A stretch of 64,000 nucleotides of DNA from Henningerozyma blattae CBS 6284 (GCF_000315915.1 NC_020192.1:868001-932000); one strand, 5' to 3'; shown: positions 43,501-53,435, counted from the first letter of the stretch. Notes: generated by a model from the letters alone, not told the origin. Program-made: numbers and translations.

Positions 43501-44986
43501 AAAAAGATTGTTCATTTGGATTGACAACAGGTGCATATTTACCCCCTTTAGTTGGAGCATAAATGTTTGATATAGATCCTGCATGATTTCTTCCCGTTCT
43601 CATTACATTATTACCATTATTATTTCTTGTAGTATTTGTTGGAGAAATTGGAATTTGATTATCAATATATTGATTAGTAATGCTATTGACCATGCCTTGA
43701 ATAGAAGGTATGAGATCTGCGTCAAAATCTGCAGGCTGTCTAATGGTATTCCCTAAAGAATTTGAAGTGATCAAAGTAGCTAAATTATTAGATCTAATTG
43801 AATTATTAATCGTGTTTGAATTACTACGAACATGCATTTGAAAATTATTGAATCTTGAATTAGTATCGGTAAATATATTTGTAGTGGCCAAGTTTGGAGA
43901 ATTACTAATTGGGGTTGATATTATACTATTTTGTTGAGGGAAAATATTTTTAGGTAATACAATCCCTTGATGTTTTAAAGGCTCTAAGGGAGGTAAAGTA
44001 TCCTTAGGCTCAATTGAATAAGGATTGATTGGCCTCTTATAATTTACTTTGGCATGTGAAGATGAACGAAAGAATATATTATTATTATTATTATTATTAT
44101 TATTGTTTGCAGTAGTCGCAGTAGTAGTAGTATAACCAAGATAATTATTAGTTTCTATTTGAAAATCAGGCTTTTTTGACGAGACGTGTATTGGTTTTGC
44201 ATGATTTTGTTGCAAATTTATAGTATTATTTTTTTGAACAGGTGAATGCGCTAAAATATCTATAGGGAAATCAAAGGCATCTGTTTTAGATTTCTCTGAA
44301 TCTATAATTTTTACAATTGGGCTTTGAGAATTATTCAATCTGTTAAATGGAGAAGTAGGATGTGGAAGAGATGAAGGGTTTTGATTGGAATGTAAGAATT
44401 GATTAAATAACTTAGGTTGAACAATACCATTTAAAGGTAGCGGAGAAGTAGTGAAATTTCTAGAAGGAACTGGTTCATTATGTGGTTGATATTTTGATGT
44501 TTGCATTGGACTTTTCAATTGGAAAGGTTGCTGAATATTTTCCAAAGGGCTTGAAAGAGAAATGGGGAATTGTTGGACCATGGAAATGTGACTATTTTGA
44601 CTACTTGATTTTGTGTTTGTTGTAGAAGATTCTTTATCTGATTCAGTTTCATCATCACCTAACAAATCATCATCATCATCAAGAAATGAAAATCTTAGTT
44701 TCTCAGGGCTAACAATGGAACTTAAAGATTTGGTGTTTTCTTCAATAGCCATGATATTAGAGGCTATTTTAGATGTTAACCCTTCTTCCGCTTTCTTTTC
44801 AACTACCACCGGTGCTTTTAACTTTTCATTAGATGTTCTTGTTTCATTATCTGACGGTAGATCATCTTTTTGATTGACATCTTCAACGCTATCGTCTTGT
44901 GAACTCTTTCCGACTTTTGTCGATGGTAGTACTTCACTGGAGATGACGAGATCTTGCTGCTGAGGCTGTTGTAATTCTTGGCTCAT
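40508..44986 (-). CDS. SEC16: Sec16, COPII scaffold at ER exit sites
   Basis: The protein is 1492 residues from the ATG at 44986; the frame is open further to a TTG only. It is clearly shorter than S. cerevisiae Sec16 (2195). The order is: a disordered Ser/Asn-rich N-terminus with an acidic D-D-D-D-L-L-G-D-D-E motif; the central conserved ancestral-coatomer domain at about 540-1010 (F-P-I-F-N-W-S near its start, then S-K-K-D-F-N-L-A-L-L-I-G, ending with S-V-W-G-Q-L-D-K-S-F-N-K-Y-I-G-G-D); a disordered linker; and the C-terminal Sec23-binding motif with K-A-K-L-G-T, Y-D-E-D-L-K-R-W-V near 1405-1430. Sec16 organises COPII budding by binding Sec23, Sec24, Sec13/31 and Sar1. The 3' end is convergent with MBA1. 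Confidence 0.95.
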   Translation of the reverse strand: MSQELQQPQQQDLVISSEVLPSTKVGKSSQDDSVEDVNQKDDLPSDNETRTSNEKLKAPVVVEKKAEEGLTSKIASNIMAIEENTKSLSSIVSPEKLRFSFLDDDDDLLGDDETESDKESSTTNTKSSSQNSHISMVQQFPISLSSPLENIQQPFQLKSPMQTSKYQPHNEPVPSRNFTTSPLPLNGIVQPKLFNQFLHSNQNPSSLPHPTSPFNRLNNSQSPIVKIIDSEKSKTDAFDFPIDILAHSPVQKNNTINLQQNHAKPIHVSSKKPDFQIETNNYLGYTTTTATTANNNNNNNNNNIFFRSSSHAKVNYKRPINPYSIEPKDTLPPLEPLKHQGIVLPKNIFPQQNSIISTPISNSPNLATTNIFTDTNSRFNNFQMHVRSNSNTINNSIRSNNLATLITSNSLGNTIRQPADFDADLIPSIQGMVNSITNQYIDNQIPISPTNTTRNNNGNNVMRTGRNHAGSISNIYAPTKGGKYAPVVNPNEQSFSNSNSNSNSNSNSLSKYYSRDLTQLNNTGIITTSNCKLEERSNNELLQTQFPIFNWSSSTNFVYGLPLLPIDLPYVLNQNSNSIENLKIVPISNILKTDGYLESFPGPLINKKIKNDTIIQWLNDLQKNHHELLIDSNVKIIFNILLVLLNDDDIATNKNIKMMSKFLYNQNNLNSMLEQNSIDNQILNLTKNNLPLISSSNINTNDSNSIKLDSFSQLKCFAYLQNGDHKNAVKLALSKKDFNLALLIGNLMKKEEWSKIMETCLQQEFNNNTLASYCIHHLLNVTFQVFNGNTKNLIGKLYKDRSQQKWFIENWNIIVGFLLNNLNDEIFKTSNNNKYENSIPIVLKEFLLEFGIFLAKFDQTLPSTIIFMIIHLPLKNEMLSDTDIYFNKICESNSILSILFTEIYDFTFNLKYQTNFNIFLLKLKSQHAKILFENNLLNKASKYFDDILGKLKSITTKNKDILEVRIIESQIHDYQNKITDINNKNAWLVKPAMTSVWGQLDKSFNKYIGGDSLDDFEDNKNGIQDIATQMSSRLNSNDQNWINNKLPSFSAFNNNPSNELNSINQNGNNIYSFFPNMYSPSKLSNTRSFTNIPSVNKTKGESLFIPANNINGYLSGTNSARNILHDQSQGETNNKSFPMEKTKSNFENRNLDKNIFHNDTSLIRKVNTTNSPANIPAILPSTEFKKIIATSPTRYVERQVHISNIKNPSSKDKIVPDKVTINSILNDPIEQDEKQTVTTSKNQFISNATDKNISVVKENLENDLKFKESSAETNNQQFETLDKTSSLKSLSFSHKRSLSHNDALTSAGNPSMNSVSTSVNNFGPIKESEKITDNLFAPMIKSKSETNENQFKPVKNEYEDIIEDSSDSESESDDVPEKESKQSNNQQDNPYTHSQVGTVSSKLFTWFNRVPKAKLGTSSTFHYDEDLKRWVRSESVDNRPPQEYLNVTNLDKIQQTEKSIRQYNPYNINISATNQLSPHVSPPPINEPIHLH
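43463..43503 (-). repeat. Hexanucleotide (TCAAAT)n coding repeat in SEC16
   Basis: About six to seven 6-base units encode an alternating Ser-Asn run. The same unit occurs in MOT1 (around 26224-26258) and the RLM1/SMP1 gene (around 50246-50290). It is a coding microsatellite in a disordered region. Confidence 0.8.
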
Positions 44987-45103
44987 ATTAGGTTTTAGCC
45001 AATTTTTTGAAATGAAAAAAAAAAAATTTGCCTTGGCCACCAAAAGTGATATAATAAAGTCAACTGAACCCTTGAAAGATTTGAGATTGGACGAGAAGAT
45101 CCC

Positions 45104-45164
<61 letters not shown>

Positions 45165-45972
45165 CATTATGATATATNAGTATCTTACTAGTATTCTTTT
45201 TTAGTNTAATTTAATTAGTTAAATTAGGATATATATAGGCTATTTTTGAAAATCTTTTTGAGATTTGCTTTATTTTAGTGTTTGTGAAAAAGGGTCAAAA
45301 CCCAAACCTATAGATACGAATCGAAAGTGGAAATAAGGGGTTTGCATGACTGTTTTGGGAATAATAGGCCATAAAATCCGGAGATGAAATTTCCGAATTC
45401 TACAACGATCTGCAGGGATCGAATTACTAAAAGAGGAAATTTTATGTTAGTACACGTGACGAGCGGCAGAATTCAGGGACACAATGCAAAAAAAGAAACG
45501 ACAACAGACAAAGGGGGCTATGAAAAAAGGCAATAAAAAGAAACAAAAAATCCAAAAAAGAAAGGGAAGAGAGGGTAACAGGAACCGGGGTTATTGTTAA
45601 CACCTATTTAAGGCACGTGCATGAGAAAGACAAAAAACTTAAATTATAGATGCTAACAATATGTATCTGCATATAAGTATATAAGTATAGATTTGGATAA
45701 TGCTCGTTTAGATAATGTTCGTTTAGTTGTGAGTGTATCGTATAGGTTATATATATATATATATATACAAAAAAATAGGTAACTTATATAGAGGGAGTAG
45801 TGATCTGTGCAAAAAATATATTATTTATCGAATATTAAAAAAAGTCAAAAATATAGGACAATGTAGGAAGTATGCTTTTGAAGAAGTGCAAGAGACAAAA
45901 AGGCAAATTGCTTAAGCAAAATCAGAAGTTAAGGGGATAAAAAAAAAGAGAAATAAAATAAAGGTAACACAT
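44987..45972. promoter_or_regulatory. SEC16 upstream region
   Basis: About 985 bases between tandem minus-strand genes. It contains a long AT microsatellite (45107-45162), two undetermined bases, CACGTGAC (near 45453), CACGTG (near 45615), purine-rich AAAAAG tracts (45485-45560) and a second TA tract (45750-45769). The 60-codon frame at 45733-45915 is not supported. Confidence 0.5.
45107..45162. repeat. AT dinucleotide microsatellite
   Basis: About 28 uninterrupted AT units. Undetermined bases (n) follow at 45178 and 45206, so the true length and the flanking sequence are uncertain. Such tracts can form cruciforms and are hard to sequence. Confidence 0.9.
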
Positions 45973-47064
45973 TCAATTGCTTGTACTATTATAATTGTTG
46001 TGAACGTTGGAAGAGTGTAGTAAAGAGGATTCATGCGTATGATTATGACCATGTACATGTCCGTTAGAATGTGTATTAGGGTCCTTGATCTTGACGTAAG
46101 GTCCTCTAAATTCTAAAGAGTAAGGGGTCCATAAATCGTTTGCCATTTCCTTTGGAATTAATTCTGGGATCAATTTCAATCTCCAAATGAACAAATAGTC
46201 ATCTACTTTTTCATTGACAACTAAAATTCTTAGGTATTGTAAAAACACCACATAATAATAGACACCTGTACCTGTTAATAAATGCCACCAGCCATGTAAT
46301 TCAAATAATACACCGAAAGGCAACAATATATAGTTTCTTCTCAGATTTCTCCAAAATCCGCACATGGCTTTGTCAAAAATCCAACAGACAAACCCTACAG
46401 CAAATATTAATGCACCAAGACCGGCACACCACATTAAATTTCTCTTTGCAAAACGATCTGTAATCTTCTTCCACATCATAATGGCAGAGATGATTACCAC
46501 TATACCTGTGAATACTGCATACCCAGTATGTTGGATATAAGGGTTTCTATCCCAAAACATGTAGACCACAGTTAAAATAGCAACAACAGCGGTAATGATC
46601 CAACCGATGATATCATGTCTACGTCTTGTTTGTTGAGGACTTAAACTGAAAAACGAATTTGAAGAACGAGTTGACGAACCATTTTGTTGTTGGTTAGGTG
46701 GAAAATAATCCAAATATTCACAGATTAATGACCAAGTAGGTATACAAGTGGCATACCACATTGGTAATTCATCTAATAATTGATATTTGTATTGCAAAGT
46801 CATATGGAACCACCAAGATCCGACCCCTACCAGGGCGAACCCTAAACCGATATAGATAAATCTTTTCTCTAAACGATCGCGATATGCAGTCCAAGTAGTG
46901 TATAGAGCAGTTAATAAAAACATAGCATTAGTCAATGTGTTAGACCATTCTGCTATGAAAGGTGAGATGACATAGTTTTCTTCACACCAATCGATGGTGG
47001 AAGTGACAGGACCCCAATAACCAGAGAGTACTTCATCAGGATAATTCCATCTTAAAAATGTCAT
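45973..47064 (-). CDS. Alkaline ceramidase (YPC1/YDC1 family)
   Basis: A 363-residue polytopic membrane enzyme that hydrolyses (phyto)ceramide to sphingoid base and fatty acid in the ER. The start R-W-N-Y-P-D is followed by T-S-T-I-D-W-C-E-E-N-Y, the family's D-W-C-E-x-N-Y signature. Zinc-site residues lie in W-W-F-H-M-T-L (near 90) and in H-G-W-W-H-L-L-T-G (near 285), the HxxxH motif. About seven hydrophobic helices are seen. S. cerevisiae has duplicates Ypc1 (YBR183W) and Ydc1 (YPL087W); this gene could be either ortholog. The ATG at 47064 gives the conserved N-terminus; an upstream TTG frame is not coding. The C-terminal 30 residues are unusually rich in His and Asn. Confidence 0.93.
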   Translation of the reverse strand: MTFLRWNYPDEVLSGYWGPVTSTIDWCEENYVISPFIAEWSNTLTNAMFLLTALYTTWTAYRDRLEKRFIYIGLGFALVGVGSWWFHMTLQYKYQLLDELPMWYATCIPTWSLICEYLDYFPPNQQQNGSSTRSSNSFFSLSPQQTRRRHDIIGWIITAVVAILTVVYMFWDRNPYIQHTGYAVFTGIVVIISAIMMWKKITDRFAKRNLMWCAGLGALIFAVGFVCWIFDKAMCGFWRNLRRNYILLPFGVLFELHGWWHLLTGTGVYYYVVFLQYLRILVVNEKVDDYLFIWRLKLIPELIPKEMANDLWTPYSLEFRGPYVKIKDPNTHSNGHVHGHNHTHESSLLHSSNVHNNYNSTSN

Positions 47065-47645
47065 ATTGAAAGGGGTGAACGTAAGTGAGAGTGCAGGTGA
47101 GGGTGTAAGTGAAAGTGTATGTTTTTTTGGTTTTTGTTGAATACGATTATTATACAAATAATATACAAACGAAATCTTAGTTTATTATCCTTAAATTTAA
47201 AGGTATATTTAAATTTTTATAATTTGTAATTTTCAAAAAACTTCAATTTTATATTTTTTTCATTTTGGAAAATTGCAAGAAATTATTATTAAGCCAAGAA
47301 AGATATTAATTAAAGAGCTATTTATAAAAGAAATAATAGAAATGTAACAGGATCAAGAATAAAATTTCAACAGACGTAACAGTATGAAAATGAAAATAAA
47401 AGCCATACAAAAGTAGAAATATAATTAACAATCAAAATCAATATGAATCGATAAATTTTAAATTGGAATTTTTCAATTTGCTAACAGAATCAAAACAAAT
47501 TTAGAATGAATGACTAAAATAAGAAATTAATGAGTTTACTTAAGTCCACTCGAGCCTAATCTATTCAGAATTACAAAAAGCAAGAAAGAAAAAAAAAATT
47601 GTGAAAAAAAAAGTGTTTTCAGTTTAGGATGTTTCTATTTTAATT

Positions 47646-47692
47646 TTTTCTTAATTGTTTTCTTAATTGTTTTCTTAATTGTTTTCTAATTG
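47646..47692. repeat. 12-bp tandem repeat TTTTCTTAATTG
   Basis: Three identical 12-base units and one 11-base unit are followed by a further TTTTC. It is an intergenic minisatellite. Confidence 0.85.
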
Positions 47693-47817
47693 TTTTCCTT
47701 GAAATCATTGATTATATAAAATAGTACTAAATAGTATAAGACAAACAATATATTACCATATCTGTTACTATCCATTAAGGTATGTAAGATTAACAAAGAG
47801 TTTACGAGATTGACCCG

Positions 47818-47851
47818 CGGGATACCTACGGGACGTCCCGTAGGTATCCCG
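47818..47851. repeat. 34-nt perfect palindrome in GC-rich island
   Basis: Each 17-base arm begins CGGGATACCTACGGGAC and the second arm is its exact reverse complement, with no spacer. It sits at the edge of a GC-rich patch in otherwise AT-rich intergenic DNA. It can extrude a cruciform; no known site is recognised. Confidence 0.85.
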
Positions 47852-48140
47852 TAGAAGTCAGGAGTCGGGCACGGGTGCACATATTTCCTGATGTGGTAGG
47901 TGCCGCTTCGGGCCCGCATGGCTGTCTGAGGGTTCTCGGTACGAGCCGTTTGCGGCGTGTGCGGAGGCAGAATCGCCGGGTCTGGCCAAAGGGGTTTCGG
48001 AGTTAACGCCAACCCGGCTTAACGCCGTGAACACATGAGCACGTGATATGCGGTTCGTTCACCGTGATTTACCGGACACGTGGGTCTGTGGTTCGAAACT
48101 GGTGGATGGCAAAAATAAAACTAGCAAGAGAGTCACGTGG

Positions 48141-48153
48141 GGTGCACGGGTGA
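48141..48153 (-). promoter_or_regulatory. Rap1-like site
   Basis: GGTGCACGGGTGA matches the reverse Rap1 consensus at 11 of 13 positions. A related GGGCACGGGTGCAC lies at 47867-47880. A CACGTG lies immediately upstream. Binding is inferred from sequence only. Confidence 0.45.
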
Positions 48154-48261
48154 ACACCCAATTTTCCTTATTTGGGCAGCATATTTAGTCTCTTGAATAG
48201 GAAAATACTCTTTCCTCTTACAGCAGTTCCTAAACCTATTTGGCTATTGTACCTTCGATTC

Positions 48262-48386
48262 TGGCAACGTGCCTTACCGGTTTTGGTAACTTACACTTCC
48301 TTTTGTGGCATCTCAACATGCCATTTTTGCCAAATCGTAATCCGTTTTTGGCAACAATAATCTCCTATTATGGCATCCACATGCCA
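48262..48386. repeat. Repeated TGGCA/TGCCA inverted pairs
   Basis: Three TGGCA...TGCC(A) inverted pairs occur: 48262 (3-base spacer), 48306-48323 (8-base spacer) and 48371-48386 (6-base spacer). The last two are followed by similar sequence ending in CAAATCG or TCAATCG, suggesting an imperfect duplication of about 65 bases. Confidence 0.6.
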
Positions 48387-49127
48387 AATTTGGTCAATCG
48401 TGAATATACCGATTTAGGAAACCAATATAAATGGCTTCAATGGTTGTGACTGCGTCATACGTAACTAGGAGATTTGAAATTTCATTATTTGGTCAATATA
48501 GCGATAATGATAATGAGATCTTTTCATCATCGAAGAATAATATATTAACTATTATGTATATTCTATATGCATTTAAAGAAATCACGTTTACTAATGGATA
48601 ACAATAGATAACAAACTAATTTGTCTTGGCATCTCTTTTTTTATCTAAATCTTAATTTATAGTTCGTTTTGTTATTTTGTAGTTTCGTTGTTGTTTCGTT
48701 GTTTTTCTTTTTACTTTTTTTTACTTTTTTATTTGGTGTATTTTTATTTTTTTTTTTGTATGTCTTTTTTTATTTTTTTTAGTTATTTTTAGTCTTCCCA
48801 TTTATCTATTATTATTATTATGTTTTTTTTTTTATTTTTTCTTGGTTTGCTTCGTTTTTCATTCGATGAACTCGATCTACAAACATTCATTTCTATTTAT
48901 ATCTTATCCTCTGATCTCTTCTCATCACTTCTTCACCCGTTCATATCATATATTTTTTTAAAGGTTTCCTTCCATAGTACAATATATTAGACTAGTACAG
49001 TAATATATGCGTCTATACATTGTCTCATTGTTCATCAGTCATCTCTCTCCTTAATATTCTTTCGCTTTCTATATATACACATATACACACACATCTATTT
49101 TTTTCCCTCTATTAGGCTAATTCAACT

Positions 49128-51593
49128 ATGGGTAGACGTAAGATTGAGATCCAACCCATTGATCAAGAAAGAAATAGATCCGTCACTTTTATCAAGAGGA
49201 AAGCTGGTCTTTTGAAAAAAGCTCATGAGTTATCTGTGCTTTGTAAAGTAGACGTTGCTGTCATCATTTTAGGTACAAACAATACGTTTTACGAGTTCTC
49301 GTCCACTGATATCAATGATCTTTTAAATTGCTATTCCAATAGTTTACAATCATCCAATCAAAACTCTAAACTATCTCATATCAAAAAGACTCCCATGGAT
49401 TATGGTGATTATCAACCGAAATCGTATGTGTTAAATAAATTACCTCAGCATTATTTGAATCCAAGGAAAAGATCCGTAGATCAAAATTCTTCTTCGTCTA
49501 TTGAAAATAGTAGGTTATTCAAAAGACAAATTGCAACACCCTCTACAAATACCACTTCATTACCTGTACCAAATAATTCTAATTTTAGGAACACAACTAC
49601 TTCTTCCATTTCCAACACTTTGGTCCCTTCTTCTACTCCACCTGCCACTGCAGCAGCAGCCCCGACTCATCAGTTACAAGATCATGTTCAAAGACAATTC
49701 CATAACTTATATAGAGCCATGTCTGCAACAAATTCTTCTACTTCCTCAAATTCTCCAAATTCAGCCACAATCGATGTACCACCATCAACTATAAATCCTA
49801 CAACAAATACAACCACTACGAACACCACCAATACAACCACTACTTCATCGATGCCTATGTCAACAATAAAACAAGAACCGTTAAACCCAATTGCTCCTTC
49901 CATTCTAAATGATTCAAATAATAATAACAACAACAACAATAATAATAACAATAACAATAACAACAACAACAACAACAACAACAACAAAAGTAATTCATCA
50001 AGTAATATTTTAAATCCATCACAAAGATCAATCAATACTTCTACTACATCTTTACCAAACACATCTTCAAACACTTTACCCTTAAGAACTACTTCAAACA
50101 CTCACTCATTAAGAGCAAATTCCAATACCATCAATAATCCTACTTCATCTCCATCAAATTCAAATACTTTTAGTCATCAAAGGAAATTATCAATGAGACC
50201 TGTATTACGTGTTCAAATTCCAAATCATCATAATATTAAAAATACAAATACAAATACAAATTCAAATTCAAATACAAATTCAAATACAACTAACAATAGT
50301 AATTCAGAATCTAACACAAACACAAAGAATAATACAAATGTAAAAAGTGATCCAATTTCGAACACGTCACCACAAGAAACAATATCATCGAAATCTATCA
50401 CTAATCTCGCCAAACCAAATATCACATCATCTTCTACTGAGACTTCCAACTCTACTTCAAATTCATCTTCCACAATGTCAAATAGGAATCAATTAAATAG
50501 ATCAAATTTAAATGGAGTAAATTCGGGTAATATTTCAGCAACTGGGTTTGGTTTACCACCTGTTTTCCCCTATTCACCTGCTTCTGGTCAATTTTATTTA
50601 GCCACTCCATTCCAACAACATCCATCTACTACTGTACCGACAATGAATTCAAATAATAATAATTCAAATAATAATAGCAATCCTTCATTGATGCAAAGAC
50701 AAATACAACAACATCAAACTTCCCAATTTAGATCCCATACTCCTCTACAAACTGATAACAATAATTCCAATGGACCAGGAAATAACACTGCTATAACACC
50801 TGGGTTAGGTCCTTTAACTGGCTCTTTACCATCCAAATTTGTTCATGATTTAATAATACCTTCACCAAGTACTTCAATGTCCATGTTTCAAGATTGGTCT
50901 TTTAATGCAAATGGTCAACCAACTAATACCAATAACCCTCCTTCTACAACAACAAGAAATATTAATCGTAATACTATAGAGATTACCACTACAAACAATA
51001 ACAATAATCCATTACCAAATACAATGCAACCTTCTAATGGCAATACATGGCTAAATCCCTATGGTACAAATAATCAACCTTCATCAGCATCTTCTACAAG
51101 ATTCTTTACGTTTGCTAATGAAACTCCAACCACTTCCACAAATCCAAATCCACTGTTATCTTTGAAAAATTATTCAACTGATACTGGTTCTAATTTAACA
51201 TCAAATATCCCAAGTTTACAAAATTCTAATAAATTTGATTCAAACTCAACAACATCTCCAGTAATATCAAATTCAAATACAATGCACTCAAATTTAACTA
51301 CAAATAATAACACCTCTACAAATGTTTCTACTACTGCTCCTATTACTACAAACAATAATAATAATAATAATAACAACAACAATATTAACAATAACAAAAG
51401 CAACAATAGTAATACTAACAGTAATAATTCCCCTATGGGCAATACGGATAATTTAAAATCGTCTCCTTCTAGACCAGTAGATAATTCGAATTTACAAAAT
51501 GCGTCCACATTACCAAATATAACAACTTCTACCTCAACTACGAAACCAATTGTTGCGACTTCAAATGAAAATCATATTCATTTATCTAAATAA
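49128..51593 (+). CDS. MADS-box transcription factor, RLM1/SMP1 family
   Basis: The protein is 821 residues. Residues 1-57 are a MEF2-type MADS domain ([27 protein letters not shown]), followed by the MEF2 extension with [12 protein letters not shown]. The rest is low-complexity, with an Asn run of more than 20 residues near 264-286 and another near 745. In S. cerevisiae Rlm1 (YPL089C, 676 residues) is activated by the cell-wall-integrity MAP kinase Slt2, and Smp1 (YBR182C, 452 residues) by Hog1. The size and long Asn/Ser-rich tail resemble Rlm1 more, but the two are duplicates and the locus is interleaved, so no symbol is given. The ATG is fixed by the MADS start. Confidence 0.9.
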   Translation: MGRRKIEIQPIDQERNRSVTFIKRKAGLLKKAHELSVLCKVDVAVIILGTNNTFYEFSSTDINDLLNCYSNSLQSSNQNSKLSHIKKTPMDYGDYQPKSYVLNKLPQHYLNPRKRSVDQNSSSSIENSRLFKRQIATPSTNTTSLPVPNNSNFRNTTTSSISNTLVPSSTPPATAAAAPTHQLQDHVQRQFHNLYRAMSATNSSTSSNSPNSATIDVPPSTINPTTNTTTTNTTNTTTTSSMPMSTIKQEPLNPIAPSILNDSNNNNNNNNNNNNNNNNNNNNNNNKSNSSSNILNPSQRSINTSTTSLPNTSSNTLPLRTTSNTHSLRANSNTINNPTSSPSNSNTFSHQRKLSMRPVLRVQIPNHHNIKNTNTNTNSNSNTNSNTTNNSNSESNTNTKNNTNVKSDPISNTSPQETISSKSITNLAKPNITSSSTETSNSTSNSSSTMSNRNQLNRSNLNGVNSGNISATGFGLPPVFPYSPASGQFYLATPFQQHPSTTVPTMNSNNNNSNNNSNPSLMQRQIQQHQTSQFRSHTPLQTDNNNSNGPGNNTAITPGLGPLTGSLPSKFVHDLIIPSPSTSMSMFQDWSFNANGQPTNTNNPPSTTTRNINRNTIEITTTNNNNNPLPNTMQPSNGNTWLNPYGTNNQPSSASSTRFFTFANETPTTSTNPNPLLSLKNYSTDTGSNLTSNIPSLQNSNKFDSNSTTSPVISNSNTMHSNLTTNNNTSTNVSTTAPITTNNNNNNNNNNNINNNKSNNSNTNSNNSPMGNTDNLKSSPSRPVDNSNLQNASTLPNITTSTSTTKPIVATSNENHIHLSK
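49916..49986 (+). repeat. AAC/AAT trinucleotide repeat encoding poly-Asn
   Basis: A run of AAT and AAC codons encodes over 20 consecutive Asn in the MADS factor. Mixed codons indicate an older, partly stabilised repeat with a pure AAC section at the 3' end. Confidence 0.9.
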
Positions 51594-52019
51594 AATTTTT
51601 TTTCTCCCCAAATTATTATTATATACTAAAATCAATTAAATTAACAAAAAAAATATCATATATCAAATCTTCCATTGTATTATTGTAACATTTATTAAAA
51701 CTGTATTTTACTTTTCTTATTACACTCATAAATCATTCATACTTTTTTTTCCAATTAATTTTCTTTTTTACTATTGTTTTTTTTGACTATTGTTTTTTTA
51801 ATTTTTTTTTTTAAAAATTTCTCAAACATCTTTAAATATTATTTATTTACCAGAAATATATATCTCTATATATTATGCATCCACTTATTTTTTTTTTATT
51901 CATCTAATAATAATTCATACATAATCAGTAATCAGTTTGGAAATACAATTTAAAATACCACATTAATTTTTTAATAAGTTCATAATATATAAATTTACAC
52001 AAAAGAGAAAAAAAAAACA
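51594..52019. other. Convergent intergenic region
   Basis: About 425 AT-rich bases with repeated long T tracts (51775-51812, 51890) between the MADS factor and GLR1 3' ends. It is consistent with back-to-back polyadenylation regions. No gene is seen. Confidence 0.45.
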
Positions 52020-53435
52020 CTAAGTTAAAGTCACTAATTCTTCAGCACTAGTTGGGTGAATAGCAATACAATTATCAAAATCTTGCTTTGTAGCACCCAT
52101 TTTGATTGCCACACCAAAACCTTGTAGAATTTCAGCAGATGAATCACCAATGATATGTAAACCAACAACTTTTTCATTTGGTCCTTCACAAATCAATTTA
52201 TATCTTGTTGGAGATTTATGTTCTAACATTGCAAAATACATGGCGGTGAAACTTGAGTTGTAAATTTTCAAGTTGTCCCTACCGTACTTGGCAATGGCAT
52301 CTTTTTCACTTAACCCAATACTACCAACTTCTGGATGAGAAAAGACAACGCTAGGAACATTTGTATAATCAGCTTTTTGATTCTTAAATTTTTCTGGACC
52401 AAATAATCTATTAGATAATTTTCTACCAGCATTAATAGCCATTGGAGTTAGTTCGACATCACCAACAACATCACCTAAGGAATAAATTTTAGAATTGGGT
52501 AATTTAGCGGTAGTATTTTGATATTCATCAACAACGATTTGTTCTTTGGAATTTAATTCAACACCGACATTTTCTAAACCTAGACCCAAGAAGGTTCTAC
52601 GACCCATTGTCCAAACCAATTGGTCGGCATCTTCAATGATTTCACCTGTAGAAAGAGTAATTGTTAATTTTTTAGTGGTAGGATTTTTTTCCACTTTAGA
52701 TACTGTGGAACCTTTATGAATATTAATACCTTCATTGATATAATGATCAGTAATAGTTTCTTGAATTAAATCATCGAACTTTCTCAATACTGTTTGACCT
52801 CTAATAACTAGATGAGTTTCAGAACCCAATCCATGGAAAACACCAGTTAATTCTACACCAATATAACCTGCACCCACCACAACAACTTTTTCAGGCTGAG
52901 TAGGTAATTCGAAAAACCCATCAGACGTAATACCATATTCATAACCTGGGGTATTAACTGGTAAGATTGGTTTACCACCAGTAGCAATTAAAATATGATC
53001 TGAGGTGAATTCTTCAATGGTACCATCATGTTTTTTAACTTCCACATTACCTGCTTTATTAAATGAAGCCCAACCTTTAATCATGTCGACTTTTTCTCTT
53101 GTTAAATTTCTTTCATAAATACCATTTAATCTTTCTACATAGGCGTCTCTCTTTGATTTGAATTGCTCCCAATTAAAAGTCAAAGTTTTGGAATCTAATT
53201 TAACGCCTTGATAAAGACCATACTCATTAGCTTGTTGAACTCTAGTGGCTAAATCTGAAGCATACCACATCACTTTTTTAGGGACACAACCTACATTGAC
53301 ACAGGTACCACCAAATCTATTACCTTCTATTATTAAAGTTTTAGCACCGTATGAAGCAGCTCTTCTTGCGGAGGCCACCCCACCTGAACCACCGCCAATG
53401 ACTAAATAATTGTAATGTTTTAAAGTTGGAGGCAT
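52020..53435 (-). CDS. GLR1: Glutathione reductase
   Basis: The 471-residue flavoprotein uses NADPH to reduce glutathione disulfide. The FAD motif is G-G-G-S-G-G (14-19). The redox disulfide is in G-G-T-C-V-N-V-G-C with Cys 45 and Cys 50. The NADPH-binding fold is [11 protein letters not shown] near 190. The second FAD motif is S-L-G-D-V-V-G, and the active-site His 460/Glu 465 are in H-P-T-S-A-E-E at the C-terminus. S. cerevisiae Glr1 (483 residues) has an N-terminal extension starting at an upstream AUG that yields a mitochondrial form. Here only the short form starts with ATG, and an in-frame TAA lies about 12 codons upstream. It corresponds to YPL091W. Confidence 0.98.
   Translation of the reverse strand: MPPTLKHYNYLVIGGGSGGVASARRAASYGAKTLIIEGNRFGGTCVNVGCVPKKVMWYASDLATRVQQANEYGLYQGVKLDSKTLTFNWEQFKSKRDAYVERLNGIYERNLTREKVDMIKGWASFNKAGNVEVKKHDGTIEEFTSDHILIATGGKPILPVNTPGYEYGITSDGFFELPTQPEKVVVVGAGYIGVELTGVFHGLGSETHLVIRGQTVLRKFDDLIQETITDHYINEGINIHKGSTVSKVEKNPTTKKLTITLSTGEIIEDADQLVWTMGRRTFLGLGLENVGVELNSKEQIVVDEYQNTTAKLPNSKIYSLGDVVGDVELTPMAINAGRKLSNRLFGPEKFKNQKADYTNVPSVVFSHPEVGSIGLSEKDAIAKYGRDNLKIYNSSFTAMYFAMLEHKSPTRYKLICEGPNEKVVGLHIIGDSSAEILQGFGVAIKMGATKQDFDNCIAIHPTSAEELVTLT

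Larger units (their letters stand above)
47065..49127. promoter_or_regulatory. Long divergent region with GC-rich island
   Basis: About 2.06 kb with no supported gene. From left: AT-rich sequence; a 12-bp tandem repeat (47646-47692); a GC-rich patch from about 47815 to 48165 containing a 34-nt palindrome and Rap1-like and CACGTG motifs; a stretch of repeated TGGCA/TGCCA inverted pairs (48262-48386); then long T-rich tracts (48660-48850) and a pyrimidine-rich leader (48900-49115) before the MADS gene. The frames at 47686-48012 (-) and 48172-48449 (+) resemble nothing I know. Confidence 0.55.

Noticed and set aside
44987..45043. Extended N-terminus of SEC16 from 45043
   Set aside because: The frame begins with TTG; the first ATG is at 44986. 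The same reasoning removes TTG starts at UBP16, GCR1, MSI1, the ceramidase and the EHT1/EEB1 gene.
45380..45465. Possible point centromere (CACGTGAC and TTTCCGAA)
   Set aside because: The two elements are on opposite orientations relative to the CDEI-CDEII-CDEIII order, the spacer is too short and not strongly AT-rich.
47686..48012. 108-codon minus-strand frame across the GC island
   Set aside because: No recognised similarity; it reads through the palindrome and its composition follows local base content.
49688..50101. Antisense frames rich in Leu or Val opposite the MADS gene
   Set aside because: They mirror AAC/AAT repeats on the coding strand and have no independent support.
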